Part shown: piece by piece, positions 10,781-22,480 of the stretch
Position numbering within the stretch: position 1 is the stretch's first letter
How the letters are laid out: every line of letters begins with the position of its first letter
From: Parasponia andersonii
Taxonomy: Eukaryota; Streptophyta; Magnoliopsida; Rosales; Cannabaceae
Length of the DNA: 64,000 nucleotides
Direction: 5' to 3'
NCBI GenBank assembly: GCA_002914805.1
Contig: JXTB01000034.1
Location: forward strand, 114,967-178,966
The notes under the pieces: model-generated
What the model saw: only the letters and a program-made list of their open reading frames with translations
The model's database searches: none
Told to the model about the DNA's origin: nothing
Made by a program: the position numbers and the translations under genes

Positions 10781-12639
10781 TCATCAACTGGCATAGCTAC
10801 TTGAGGCTCAACCTCGATGCTTGGCGATACAAGAAATTCAACAAGGATAACCTTCAACAACTCTACTTCTTTCATTGAAGTGAGCTTAGCAAGGGCATCT
10901 GCCCAGGTATTTTTAAAGCGAGGAAGAAGCTGAATGTTATAAGCAGTGAATGTTAAGAGCAATCGTTGCACCTCCTGCAAATAGGCCATCATTCTCACTC
11001 TTCTCGCTTAGTAATCGCCCTTAACCTGACAAACGACCAGCTGGGAGTCACTGTACACTTCAATCATCTTGACTTTCATTTCCTGTGCAAGCTTTAGCCC
11101 AGCTATCAGTGCTTCATATTCAGCCTCATTATTCAACGCTGGGAACTTGAAGCAAAGCGCACAATGAATGTTGTGCTCTTCAGGACTGATTAAAACTAGG
11201 CCTACACCTGCTCCATTTTCATTCAATGACCCATCAACATAAAGTTTCCACAACCTTGATGTATCTGAAGCGGGTTTTTCGAGTACTCCTGTGGGAAGAT
11301 CGACATCATATGTAAATTCTACAATAAAATCTGCGAGGGCCTGACCCTTTATGGCAGTGCGAGGTTGAAAATTGATGTCAAATTGACTCAATTCAACAAC
11401 CCACTTAAGCAGCCGTCCTGATGCCTCAGGTTTCTGTAGAACCTGTTTCAACGGAAAATTCATGAAAACCCTGATGGAATGAGCATGAAAGTAAGGTCGA
11501 AGCTTTCTTGATGCGATGACAAGTGCTAGCGCCAATTTTTCCATCTCTGGGTACCTAGTTTCGGTATCAAGTAATCTTTTACTTACATAATAGACAGGTC
11601 GATGTATATTTTCCTCATCGCGAATTAATGCAGCACTCGTCGCATATCTGGAAACAGCGAGATATAAGCATAATTCTTCTCCTGGGTTCAGTTTTGATAA
11701 GAGTGGAGGAGAACCCAAGTGTACTTTTAACTCTTGGAACGCCTGCTCCCATTCTTTCATCCATTCGAACCTCTTTGATCCTTTCAATACTTCAAAGAAC
11801 GGTTGGTATTTATCAGTTGACCTGGATACAAACCGACTTAGTGCAGCTACTCAATCTACTAGGCTCTGTACATCCTTGGGTTTACGTGGAGATTGCATAT
11901 CAATCAACGCTTGTATCTTCTGAGGATTCACTTCAATACCTCGCTAATTGACCATAAAACCCAGAAACTTCCCAGATCCTACTCTGAACGCACACTTCTG
12001 GGGATTCAGCTTCATTTGATATTTCTGGAGAATTTTGAACATCTCATCAAGATGCTTGATGTGATCTTCGGCTTTCTCCGACTTCACCAACATGTCGTCG
12101 ACATATACCTCTATTGTCTTGCCAATTTGTTTTGCAAACATCATATTGACAAGACGCTGGTAGGTCGCTCCTGCGTTGACAAGTTCGAAGGGTATCTTTT
12201 TATAGTAGTATAGTTTTCGATCAGTGATGAACGAGGTATGCTCCTCATCTAGCTCGTACATGGGGATTTGATTGTATCCAGAATACGCGTCTATGAAACT
12301 TAAAAGTTCATGCCCTGATGTCCCATCTATAAGCTGGTCAATTCTCGGAAGGGGGAGGCTGTCTTTCGGGTATGCTTTGTTGAAATCGGTGAAATCGATG
12401 CACGTTCTCCACTTCCTATTGGGTTTCTTAACCAAAACCGGGTTCGCAAGCCAGTTAGAGTAAAAAGATTCCCTTATAAATCCAATTTCGAGCAGTTTCT
12501 CCACCTCTTCTTTTAACACGACGTAGCGCTCTGGATTCATAACTCTTCTTTTCTGTCGTACAGGCTTCTTTGTCGGGTCTATGTTAAGACGGTGGCATAT
12601 GATCTTCGAATCGATCCCTACCATGCCGAATGTTGCCAT
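10781..12639 (-). mobile_element. Reverse transcriptase and two RNase H domains of copy B
   Basis: The reverse transcriptase shows the [18 protein letters not shown] block, [19 protein letters not shown], and the catalytic YVDDMLVKS box. It is followed by a Ty3-type RNase H (KPASDTS upstream, SRYATSAALIRDEE) and then a second RNase H of archaeal type (LYVDGSLNENGAGVGLVLIS, then NNEAEYEALIAGL and YSDSQLVV). The second RNase H is a hallmark of the Tat clade. The region is broken. Confidence 0.88.
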
Positions 12640-12819
12640 GCGAAGACATCCAAGTTAGATTCCAGAAAAGCGACCAACGAAGCTTGCACAGGCTCTTGAA
12701 TCTTCGTTCCAATCCTTAAAGTCTTGGAGGACATGTCGAATGATAAATCCTCCAGATCTTCAATGGGTCTAGTTTTGACCTCTTCGTCTATTTCTCGAGA
12801 ATCGAAGGCTTCGCTGGTC

Positions 12820-12995
12820 ATGTTGATTGACGCTTTAACTGACGGTTCGACTGACGCTTTGTCTGACACTTCAACTGACGCTTTGTCTGATGCTTCAACT
12901 GATTCTTCGACTGACACATTGTCTGACGCTTCAATGGATGCTTCGACTGACGTTTTGCCCGATGTTTCGACTGACACTTCTTCTGGTAGTTGGAC
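12820..12995 (-). repeat. Coding minisatellite in the protease-RT linker of copy B
   Basis: Imperfect 24-bp-type units, minus-strand reading SVEASDKA-like. It is shorter or more scrambled than the array in copies A and D. Confidence 0.75.
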
Positions 12996-13568
12996 CATCA
13001 TTGTACGAGGCATCGCATCCTTTGCTGTGAGTTTCAACGAGTTGTTATAACATGTCCGTGCATTATATTGATTTCCTCGCACCTCACCTATCCCGTGTTG
13101 GGTCGGGAATTTCATAGTGAGATGGTAGATTGAAGTGACGGCTCGAAGTTCCCTCAGTGTCGGTCTTCCCAACATAACATTGAAAGCGGAAGGGCAATTT
13201 ACTACCAAAAATTGGGTCATTATCGTTGAAACCCTAGGATAGGTTCCAAAGTTGACCATTAATTCAATCATGCCCATAGGCATCAGGCTGTCACCAGTGA
13301 AACCATAGAGTGGAGTGATGGTAAGCTTTAAGTCGCTCTCATTCAACCCCATCTTCTTAAAGGCGTCGTAGTACAGGATGTCCACAGCACCCCCGTTATC
13401 AACCAATACTCGCCACAACTGTGTGCTTCCACAATTAATTTTTATGACCAATGCATCATTATGCGGATAATGGACTTCCCTTACTTCCTGTTCTGTAAAG
13501 GTAATGTCCATGTCCGGTACTCGTTGAAGCTTGCGTGGTCGCTGGTCAAGATGCATGACGTTAGTCAA
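12996..13568 (-). mobile_element. Aspartic protease region of copy B
   Basis: Minus-strand reading contains [17 protein letters not shown], then LWRVLVDNGGAVDILYYDAF. The VDNG segment occupies the place of the D-T/S-G active-site triad of retroviral-type aspartic proteases in this clade, and is followed by the usual MGRPTLR-like end block ([13 protein letters not shown]). It would process the Gag-Pol product in live relatives. Confidence 0.82.
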
Positions 13569-15608
13569 TGGCTGTTGTCGAGCTTCTCGTGTATACCTGT
13601 CTTGAGCCCTTTTCGAATCTCTGCCAACATGCAGTCCTCCAAAGATAGTTCGGACTTTGCGTTGAATTTCTGGAGGTCGTTGTTGGTTTTCTTCTCGCCT
13701 TTCATCGTTCTGCCTGGTGTACTACCGCAGTCGCCCCTCTTTAATCAATCTTTCAATTTCATCCTTCAAGGCATAATAATTATTGGTATCATGTCTAATA
13801 TCATTGTGATACTGGTAGAACTTGTTGGGGTCGCACTTTGCCCTGTCCCGTTTCATTGGTTCTAGTTGATGGTATCGCTCCTGCTGGTTTATGACCACAT
13901 AGATATGATCTATAGGCGTGTTTAACTCGGTATAATTATTGAACCGCATGAGAGCTCTTGAAATCTCCTGCTTTTTAGGTCTAGGCTAATTTTCCGTCAA
14001 CTGTTCATTACTCCTTTTATTTTTCTTATTAACATTATTGTTGGTCGTGATCGCATCTTTAGTAGCATCTTTCCTTCCTTCTTTCTTTGTCTTTCAAAGA
14101 TTCTCATGCAAAGATTCTACCCTCAAATGCCGACCAACCCTTCGGTAGAAGTCTTCTAGAGTTCTACATTCTCGCTCAAGTAATTCCTCCCAGAGTTTAG
14201 TTTCTGGTCGCACCCTGGCCATCATGAGAGTTAAAACTCCTCCTTCAGGTGGGTTGTTGACCTTTGCTAACTCTGAGGTGAATCGATTGAGATAAGATCA
14301 TAGAGTTTCCTCTGGACCTTGTCGAATTGCAGACAAGCTAACAAGTAGAACAGTGAAATTCTTTGCAACTTGGAACTGTCTCAAGAACGCCGTCTGAAGT
14401 TGTTGCCAGGATAAGATTGAGCCGGATTTGAATCCTCGGAACCATTTCTTTGCTACTCCTGAGAGAGTTACAATAAAACATCTGCAGCGTGCATGATTAT
14501 CGACACGATGGAGTTCCATCAAGTCGTTGAAGTGATCCATATGGTCCTGTGGATCAGTTTTCCCATCAAAAGTATTTATGGTGGGAAGTCTGAATTCAGT
14601 AGGTAGGGTAGTAGCTCGAACTTCCTCCCTGAATGGCAATTGACGATACCCATTAGTGAGCTCATTGTCACAACCAACAAGTGCGTCTAATACGATCCTT
14701 AAATTATGAACATCAACGTTTAGAGGGAGAGCATTATCTCTTGCTGGTGGCAAGGGCGGCCTTTGATCATTATCTTGATACATGGCAGGTTGGTCAGGTA
14801 GAGTCTTCTGCGATCTGTGAGAGGAATCCAGCGAAATAGTGCGACGAGATCGGCTTTGGTCGTTAGGATGCGATACGGATCATTCATGACTACGTCGCCA
14901 CTCTAAGTATTGTCTTAGATCTGCAAGATCTTGTCTCGACTCTCTGTTGATTCTTTTGAAGATACTTCTCGATGGTCGTTTTCGTTCGCTGCTGTTTAAC
15001 CGATCTTGATTACCAGTGGATTTGCGAGAAGGTTGTCCACGATCACGGTTAGTACTTGAACTCTCTGTACCATACTCTGGAAGCAAGTTTGTGATTTTGC
15101 CTTTTCCTTTGGAGATGCGATCTTCATGACACTCTTACTGGGTTCTTCATTGGTCGCATTTCCTTGTCTCTAGGATCTGTATTCCTTTCTCAGGTTGTTG
15201 AGCAGGATGTTCTCTGGGACGTTCGTGCTGTGGTGGGGTCATCATCTGCCTTTGGAGATGCGATCTTCATGACACTCTTACTGGGTTCTTCATTGGTCGC
15301 ATTTCCTTATCTCTAGGATCTGTATTCCTTTCTCAGGTTGTTGAGCAGGATGTTCTCTGGGACGTTCATGCTGTGGTGGGGTCATCATCAGCCTTTCAGC
15401 AAGTCGTTGTAGGGAATCATTGATCTGGTTAGTGATTTGCTGAAGGTTCACCAGTGTGTCCTCCATGCGATCCTATCTCTGAGCAAGGTTTTCTGATGCG
15501 GTCATGGTAGGCTGATCCTGAGCAGGGTCTGCCTATGCAGCAGCAGTACTTTGGGATTAGTTTTAGCTAGTTCCGGTGACTCTGGTAGTGTTTCTGATGT
15601 TTGCCATT
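13569..15608 (-). mobile_element. gag region of copy B
   Basis: It starts at the MANI/MANT-type ATG just inside the primer-binding-like site. The central part (14298-14783) has the retrotransposon gag core: [20 protein letters not shown], then AKKWFRGF and a RQFQVAKN segment. The C-terminal part (13722-13949) has a [16 protein letters not shown] block where relatives have a Cys/His-type module. The region is broken. A local duplication of about 130 bp is seen near 15110-15390. Confidence 0.83.
15095..15390. repeat. Local tandem duplication inside gag of copy B
   Basis: Two near-identical ~145-bp units, each beginning CCTTTGGAGATGCGATC and ending GTGGTGGGGTCATCATC. The duplication is not present in copies A and D. 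Confidence 0.8.
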
Positions 15609-15669
15609 ATTAAAAAAACGAAATTTGACAAACTATTTTGCCAGAATGGTCCTTCTTCTAGCGCCAATT

Positions 15670-16336
15670 TGTTGATGGAGGTTTTGTCAACAATAAATTT
15701 AGAAAAAAATTACGAGATGTGGCTTATGTGAAAAGGGTTATTAATCAAAGCAAATAAAGAGGCAAAGATTTTATAGTGGTTCAGCTCCGAAAAAGATGAG
15801 CTTACATCCACTGTTTTTCACTATTTTCTGGAGAATTACAAGAACTCAAAATTACAATGTGTTGCCCGGAAAGAAGAAGAAAACACTCTCAAGAATTCCT
15901 CAGCCTCCCAGATCAGAAAAAGTCCTCTATCCCCTCACCGAAACATTGAACTCCCTTTATATGGATGAAAGTAGCTCAATGTTCCCAATTGTGAGAATGA
16001 ATAACTGTACAATCGGATAATATAATTTGAGTAACAATATAATTGGGTAATCACTTAAATTGGGTAACTAGTCGAACTTGAAAGAGAAACTTTTATTTCC
16101 CTTTGCTTGTAGGTTACCCGTTTGACGAAGCATAGATTAGTCCTCTTTTCATTCTGGTCGCACATAACCTATTCGGAGGAGGTCGCACATAACTTACGCG
16201 GTAGAGGTCGCATGCAACCCTTTCGGATGAGGTCACACTTAATCTTATGCGGTGAAAGTCGCATGCAACCTTTTCAGATGAGGTCGCACTTAATCTTATG
16301 CATGCGACCTGATATAAGATTTTAGACCGCACAACG
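15670..16336 (-). repeat. 5' LTR of copy B
   Basis: 667 bp. U5 end TGTTGATGG at 15670 beside the TGGCGC-type primer-binding site; U3 start at 16336 (CGTTGTGCGGTC in element orientation, where copies A and D have TGTTGT). U3 repeats lie at about 16157-16310. It matches the partial 3' LTR at 5561-5914. Confidence 0.9.
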
Positions 16337-16341
16337 CCATC
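16337..16341. repeat. Right target-site duplication of copy B (CCATC)
   Basis: CCATC against TCATC at 5556-5560, 4 of 5 positions. This is the junction with the DUF1985 domain, which continues to the right. Confidence 0.7.
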
Positions 16342-16705
16342 AAAATATTTGTCTCTCAAACTATATCCATAGATTTGAATTTCATCGCCAAGTTCAGCTT
16401 CACATAGAAGACCATTAATCAATGAATACTCGGTGATCGAAAACCTTAATTTTTTCCCAACAACTAAAAACCACAACTCTTCCCTATTAGGTTGATCAAT
16501 TTACCTCAGGAGTAAGTGGTGTACAACTTAAGTAGCCCATATTAGTTTCTTATTTTCGAGATCTAAGAAATTTCCAAAACATGGTTGTCTAAATATTTGA
16601 GTTTGTCTTTTATTCAATTTTCCTTTTATATTCTCAATAACTTCTAGTTTAACATATCTTGTGATGCAACGCGTAAAAAAATCCCCCTCCTCAACTAGAG
16701 GATTA
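16337..16705 (-). pseudogene. DUF1985 domain, first half (interrupted by copy B)
   Basis: Minus-strand reading from about 16705: an RCITRYVKLEVIENIKGK lead-in, FGNFLDLENKKLI, VVHHLLLR, then ELWFLVVGKKLRFSITEYSL and INGLLCE. This is the classic opening of the plant DUF1985 domain (FG.FLD, ELWFLV..K.LRFS..E..L..GL.C). Two stops lie within the domain, near the VVHHLL block. The second half lies at 5090-5560 beyond copy B. The family is usually found fused to or beside Ulp1-like proteases in Mutator-like elements (Kaonashi type); its biochemical role is unknown. Confidence 0.78.
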
Positions 16706-17391
16706 AATTTTTGAAAAAAAAATTGAAAAAATTATTATTGTATTATAATCACTTCAAATCATGTACAAAATTTACACAAAACTAATACAAATATGAGTAC
16801 AACCCATTCCTGAATCACTTCGATTAGAGATTGAATTCGTCTCAACCATTAGAGAAATTAACATAAACTAGTAAATATTGTACAGTAATATATTTGACAT
16901 GATGAACATAGAAATTATGACAAAACAGGTAGAAAATCTAAAATAGCACATTCAACATAATGAACGCAACAAGAGAATTGAATATATCTGAAGAACCATA
17001 GACATTACCCGTTCTAGACTATAACTAATGAAGACAATAAAATTTGTTCTCTAATAATGATAGACTATAACTAATGAAGACAATAAATCTGTTCTCTAAT
17101 AATGATTCATAAAAATTCAAATGCAAATAAGAAGACACTCTTGCAAAACATAAATTATTTTGGAAATATATTCATATGTACATTCATTGACATCAATAGA
17201 CATAAGGACGTTAGTCTCTTGAAACAAGCATCTGATGCTTGTGTAGAATTATTAGACAACCACAATTCTAGTATAATACAAGTTTTATGCACGCAAGAAA
17301 TCAAAAAATAAATTTACAAAATTCGTTTAGTTTATAACATATTACTAAAGCCAAACAAATTACAAGTTAATAATACCCATAACCCACAAAC
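16706..17391. other. AT-rich intron or spacer between DUF1985 exons
   Basis: No coding signal that I trust. Contains a short local duplication (the segment with GATAGACTATAACTAATGAAGAC near 17010-17095 occurs twice). Probably the first intron of the decayed DUF1985-type gene. Confidence 0.45.
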
Positions 17392-17613
17392 CTCTTTGGC
17401 TTCACTTGCAACCACTTTCTTCGGCGAGTTATCGTTCTCGACCGTATTCACCGGTGGGTTAGAGAATTCGTCATTCCTTGTCTCGCGCTTTCGCTTCGAC
17501 CTCAACTTCTTTGCTCTTGGAGGAGAAGAGCTATCCTTTTTATCTTGAGGGCATCCTTTTTGTATGTAGATGGATACAAAAGGAGAAGAGCTATCCTTTT
17601 TAGTTTGGGCCAT
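17392..17613 (-). pseudogene. Likely first exon of the DUF1985-type gene
   Basis: Starts MAQTKKDSSSP at 17613 and runs to AKEV, followed by a donor-like GTTTGT at about 17391. It is hydrophilic and basic, with KKLRSKRKRE that could be a nuclear localisation signal. An internal 21-bp repeat encodes KKDSSSP twice. Assignment rests on strand, spacing to the DUF1985 domain and the splice-like end; no family match of its own is recognised. Confidence 0.5.
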
Positions 17614-18565
17614 TGCTACGTCGAGACTTGGGGATAACTATTCATAGACGAGAAAGGGGAGAGTGGAGAGGGATATTGTGCATTGCGTAAGGAGAAAAAA
17701 CGTTTTAGGTTCTCTCTTTTTATTTTTCTTAATTATTTTTTTAGGGCCAATTTAATCCCTACACATGAAAAAAGGACTAAAGATATATCCAATATATTGA
17801 CAAGGTCAATATTCAATCGTGTATTAGAAAATGGGTTATTTAATTAATTTTCCCTATAAATTATATCCCCTCAAAATTAGTGCAATTGGATCAAAAATAT
17901 CCTTGGATTAGATTTGGTCAAAATTAGTTTGTAAAATAACACTAATACTCTTGAACAAATTTAATCAAATATTCTAATTATCTCCTAATCTTACAACCAA
18001 ACCAGTCGCCCAACTTTTTCTTTTTTTTGGGAAAAAAAATTATGTACTTTTTAAAGTATGAGTTTGAGTATTTTGTATTTAAGTTGTTTAGTTATAAATT
18101 TAGTAAATAATTTGACTATCTGAGCATGGTATTTGTCATTTTCAGATGAAAAAATACATACAACTCAAAAGAAATTTTTCGGAAGGCATAATTTTGACTC
18201 ACTTTGTTGAATTGAGAAATCACATTTTATATTTCTAAACTACTGCGTGGTATAAATTAGTATTTTGCTAGAGAATAATGTTGTATATACCAAAATTTGT
18301 ATCAAATTTTTAATACACTAATTTGTGATAAGTTTAATACCAAAATTTATAATAAATTTAATACATTAATTAAATAATATAAACTTAAATACTATATATT
18401 AAAAATTTGGTACAAATTTTATTGATATGTCCAGCGTAATATTTGCTAAAATACTTGGTCTGTTTACAGGCAATAAACCCTCAAGAACGCGAAAACGACA
18501 CCGTTGGCGTCCTAAATTAGTGAAAAGGCCCGGCAAAGTTGCAAAACCCGCCTCACCTCACGCCC
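17614..18565. other. Intergenic DNA upstream of the FRIGIDA-like gene
   Basis: AT-rich. It lies between the divergent starts of the DUF1985-type gene (minus) and the FRIGIDA-like gene (plus), so it probably holds both promoters. I see no convincing TATA box for the FRIGIDA-like gene; a GC-richer block at 18480-18565 (with AACGACACCGTTGGCG) directly precedes the poly-A tract. Confidence 0.5.
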
Positions 18566-18592
18566 AAAAAAAAAAAAAAAAAAAAAAAAAAA
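18566..18592 (+). repeat. Poly(A) tract of 27 bp in the FRIGIDA-like gene leader
   Basis: Uninterrupted run of 27 A, followed by a CTT/TTC-rich stretch up to about 18627. It lies about 120 bp before the start codon, so near or within the 5' UTR. Not next to a retroposed copy: the gene has introns. Confidence 0.9.
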
Positions 18593-18712
18593 CAACTGAT
18601 CCTTCTTTTTCTTCTTCTTCTTCCGCGAAATTAGTGTTTAGGGTTTTTCAGATTTTCCCCGATTCAGTGTTCTCTGAACTCCATCGTTTTGCATTCTCGT
18701 CGTCCTCCATCA

Positions 18713-21380
18713 ATGGCGACCGAGTTGGTTGTCAACACGGAGAGAGTCCAGAAGTTCTTCGACTACCTGGAGGCGCAAAAGGCCATTCTCTCCACCTGTA
18801 CTCACCTATTCACAACCCTATCCACCCACTTCAATTCCCTCCAGCACTCCCTTTCCCAGAAATACGAAACCCTCGAGTCCAAAATCCAAGCTCTGGAATC
18901 CCATTCCGCGGAAACCCTCGAGTCCCTCGACAGCCGCGAGAATTCGATTCCCGAGCGAGAATCCGCCTCCGTCGCCCGCATCGAGGAGCAGAGGGAGGCC
19001 GCCTTGGCCGAGTTCGAAAAGCGATTTCCCGGAAACTTGGAACTTTCCGTGGCATTGAAATCGTTTTCCCGGAAAATGGACTCGGCCGGGTTGCTCAAAT
19101 TCATTGTCTCGAAGAGGAAGGAGTCTGTTTCGTTGAGGGCGGAGATCGTTCAGGCGTTGGCGGAGGCGATGGACCCACCAAGACTGGTCCTTGATTCGTT
19201 GGAGGAGTTTGTGAATTCCAAATCGGCCAAAGTTGGGGTTACGGATAAGCGATGGGCTTGTGGAATGCTGGTTCAGGCTCTGTTTCCGGACGGTAATTCG
19301 GAGAGAAAAGGGCCTCAGTTTGCTAGAAGCGTTGTGGAGAGAGCGGTTAGGATTTTGGAGCGGTGGAAGGGGCAGGTGGAGGGTCAATCAGAAGGCTTGG
19401 CTTTGGGGGCTGCAGAAGCTGTAATGTTTGTGCAGATGGTAGTCGGGTTTCGGTTGAATGCGGAGTTTGATAAGGTGTTCTTGAGAAAGCTAATGATGGA
19501 GCACGCATCCAGGAGGGATATGGCGAAGCTCGCAGCTGTTTTGGAAGATAAAGAGAAAATGGGAGGTTTGTTCTTATTCAGAGAACTTTTTGTTAACTGC
19601 ATTTGGTTGTTTAAGACATTTTGTCTCAAATTGGTTCTTTCCAACGCCTAGCTGTAGTGATTGATAAGTTAAAACCTTGGTTGCTCATGCCTGTGTGTGG
19701 TTTTTCGTTAGATGTTTGTCGATTGGTCATAGGTAATGATGCAATTATGCGTACACTCATAGAAGGGTAGTTACATTCAATTGACTCTTAGCATGGTGAA
19801 ATTCTGAAAATTAGTGACAGTACATGGGATTTGAAACGGCCATCGTTTAGATAATGGCTCTATGCCAGTGAATCTTGTATATACTACAAACGTGTGATTA
19901 AATCTGTGTATTGTTTGACCTCATATGAAAGTAAACAACGAGGTGAGTATGGGGTAATCCAATACGGTGAACAGTACATATACAGTGACATAGTAAAGTG
20001 GAAAACTTGGTGATTTATGATTTTTGTAGGAGCTTTTAACTGTTAAATGAGGTTCTACAGTGTTGGAATTGGGTCGTAACTATTCTGCTGTCCATTCAAT
20101 TCCTTGCAACCTATAGGCTACAATCCATAGCAGTCTCTTTTGGTCCTTGAAAGCCTTCCATTCTCTGGTGAAATGGAGTATAACAGGAAAAATAGGTGAA
20201 GAGAATAATAATATCAAAGCACTGAGAGTGGAATTGAATCTGGAAAGATGAGTCATACAAAGGGTTGAACTGATTTTAACGGTTCTTTTAAGAAGACATG
20301 GAAGTTTATAACAAAACTGCCGAGTGAAAAAATAAAAAAGAAAGAAAAGAACAGAAAAGAAAATAAAGGAAAAAGCTCTTATAAGTGCAAAAGCTTAATG
20401 CGTGGCATTGCTCAAATTCATACGTTCTTGTATGAATAAAAGCTTTAGAAGTTCCAAACGATAGGCTTAAGACGTTAGTTTGAACCCATTTGATTGAAAA
20501 TTTTCCTGATTTTACAGATATCATTGATGAGTTGGTGAAGAATGGCAAAGAGATAGAAGCTATTTATTTTGCTTCAGAGTCTGGTTTGACTGAAAGATTC
20601 TCTCCTGTTGCTCTGCTAAAGTCATATCTCAGGAACTCTAAAAAGAACGCTACAAACATATTGAAGAATGGAAACAACAGCTTGGCTGCAATGGTTTGTC
20701 TGACATTCCGTCTTATCTCTTACAAATGTCTTTTCCGGTTGTGGTCAAATCCTCTGCACTTTTAAGATTTCCTAATCTAAGTCAATTATCGACAGGAGGA
20801 ATCCAGTAATGTGGAGTTGAATTCTGTAAGGGCAATAATCAAATGTGTAGAAGACCATAAACTGGAATCAGAATTTTCCATTGACAGCTTGAGAAAGCGA
20901 GCTGCTCATCTAGAGAAAGCCAAGACAGAAAGGAAGAAGAGTTTGGCAGGTTCCAGTAAAACTCAAAATAAGCGTGGGTACAACAGTGCCAACAGTGGCG
21001 GAGGTGGTGGTGGATCATCTTCGTTTCACCCAGCCAAAGCTGCCAAGTATTCCAACGCTCACCCCTCATTTAGCCGGAGGAACACGAACCCTCCTTTGGC
21101 ACACCACAGCCCTGCTACGAGATATTCAGGGCCTTACAATTACCCTGTCCAGACTGTCTATGATGCTCCAGCTCCATCCCCATATGCTTCCTCTTATGGA
21201 GTTCCCCACATTCAAAGCCCTGCTGCGATTCCTCAACAACACTACTCCCTCCAGGCGGATAGCCTGGGTGGTACTGCATTTAGAAGTAGTGGTTCTTACA
21301 GTAGCCAGGCCAGCTATGGTCCGTATGATTATGCCAATGCAGCTCAACAGACTTACCAATCGTCCTCGTATCCACAATAA
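18713..21380 (+). CDS. FRIGIDA-like protein (FRIGIDA superfamily, PF07899), three exons, 537 aa
   Basis: Exons 18713-19565, 20518-20693 and 20796-21380; all introns are GT-AG and the frame is open throughout. The product starts MATELVVNTERVQKFF. Residues ~15-110 look coiled coil (LEAQKAIL...ALESHSAETLESL). The central FRIGIDA domain (~120-430) has MDSAGLLKFIVSKRKES, then DPPRLVLDSLEEF, DKRWACGMLVQALFP and IIDELVKNGKEIEAIYFA, then SPVALLKSYLRNSKKNA. The C-terminal ~110 residues are Gly/Ser/Tyr/Pro-rich and disordered, with a run of six Gly. Length and domain order fit FRIGIDA-like proteins (about 470-600 aa). In Arabidopsis, FRIGIDA and FRL1/FRL2 form a nuclear scaffold that raises FLC transcription; other paralogues have less clear roles, and I cannot say which subgroup this is. 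The ATG at 18713 is the first in frame. It appears intact. Confidence 0.95.
19566..20517 (+). other. Intron 1 of the FRIGIDA-like gene
   Basis: 952 bp, GTTTGT donor and TTTTACAG acceptor, phase 1. No transposon-like insertion seen. A purine-rich stretch lies at 20326-20375. Confidence 0.9.
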
Positions 21381-22205
21381 CTTAAAAAGCGGAAATGACC
21401 AAGTGAGAAGAGCCTTGTATTTTCTTCCTTTTCTTTTCTTTACTGGCCAAGAGATAGAGAATTTACCGAAATTGGCTTAGTTTAAAACCCAAAAGGTGAT
21501 AAAAGGCGCAGGTTTTATACTAGATTTGGAAGCCTTATTTTGAGCAGTGATCATGTTATGTTTGTCGGTTCATTTTTAAGTGATGTATATTGGTACTGCG
21601 TAAAGGAGTATCGGATTTCCAAACCAAAAAATGAAAAAAAGGGGAGAGTATTGAAGCGTTTAGATAATGGCCAGTTTTAAGTTATTAAAATATGTATTGC
21701 TTATTAATTATTCTTCTAGAAATATAGGCCAAAGTCCTAAAGAAATTGAAAAATTCCGGATCTAAATTAGATTCTCAACTCGTTACCTTCAGATAATCCG
21801 ACTTGTTACTTAAGTAACTTTATGTTTCTTAAAAATTTCAAGTTTTGAAGAAGTAATTTAATTAATTACCTTAAGTAGCCTTGGTTTAAAAAAAGAAAAA
21901 AAAAATAAGTATTTTTGGAAATAAAGTTTTTTTTTTTTAAATAGCCTTGGTTTCAATTTTTTTGTAATTAAAAATTTACTACATGAAACATGTTTTCTCT
22001 ATATGTGATTGATTCATTGTATTTGATTGAATATTCAGATTATCAAACGATTAAAAATAGATATTTCTAAAGTGACTTAAAAAATTGGCACACTATTTCC
22101 TCTTCCTTTTTTTTTTGAAAAAAAATATTTTGTCCATAATTTTTTGTATTTTGATTTTTTTTTTTAAAAGGCAACAACCACAAATCGACCGGGCTTAATT
22201 GCCTT
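21381..22205. other. 3' UTR and intergenic DNA after the FRIGIDA-like gene
   Basis: The first ~260 bp are probably 3' UTR (less AT-rich, ending near the A-rich run at 21625-21650). The rest is T- and A-rich without any coding signal. Confidence 0.5.
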
Positions 22206-22480
22206 CCATCTAGGGATGTACGCTGGGTGGGGTGGGGTGAGGCGGGATTGAGGAATGCTTCTTTCCTTGTTCTCGTCAGGTTGGGGTTCTCAACGAGAAA
22301 CCTGTTAGATAGTTAAAGAAAAAAGAAGAGAAAAAAAATTTCCCCCTTTTTACCTAATATTTAACATTTATAATCAAAATTAAAATATATAATAACCTCA
22401 AACAACCTCACAAAATCTAAATAAACAATTTTTTTTTTATTTTCTAAAATTTTAAATGTATATCTATATATGTAAGTCGC

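Larger units (their letters stand above)
5561..16336 (-). mobile_element. Ty3/Gypsy Tat-clade LTR retrotransposon, copy B (near full length)
   Basis: About 10.8 kb on the minus strand. From right to left: 5' LTR (15670-16336), gag, protease, repeat-rich linker, reverse transcriptase, RNase H with a second (archaeal-type) RNase H, integrase, an extra gene on the opposite strand, then a 3' LTR (5561-5914) that is shorter than its partner. The double RNase H plus an antisense gene between integrase and the 3' LTR points to the Tat clade (Retand/Grande/Ogre relatives). The pol genes are broken at several places. Aligning the shared ~350 bp of the two LTRs by eye gives roughly 94% identity, with nearly all differences transitions. 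At a commonly used plant rate (1.3e-8 per site per year) that would mean about 2-3 million years, a rough figure only. Confidence 0.93.

Noticed and set aside
17102-17311. 69-codon frame starting MIHKNSN
   Set aside because: AT-rich, no conserved motif, and opposite in strand to the surrounding decayed gene.
18689-18712. Extended start of the FRIGIDA-like protein eight residues upstream
   Set aside because: The codon there is TTG; the first in-frame ATG is at 18713.
18427-19194. 255-codon open frame overlapping the FRIGIDA-like gene in another frame, with other overlapping frames on both strands at 18802-19424
   Set aside because: Shadows of the GC-richer exon 1; no recognisable domain, and the true frame continues across correct splice sites.
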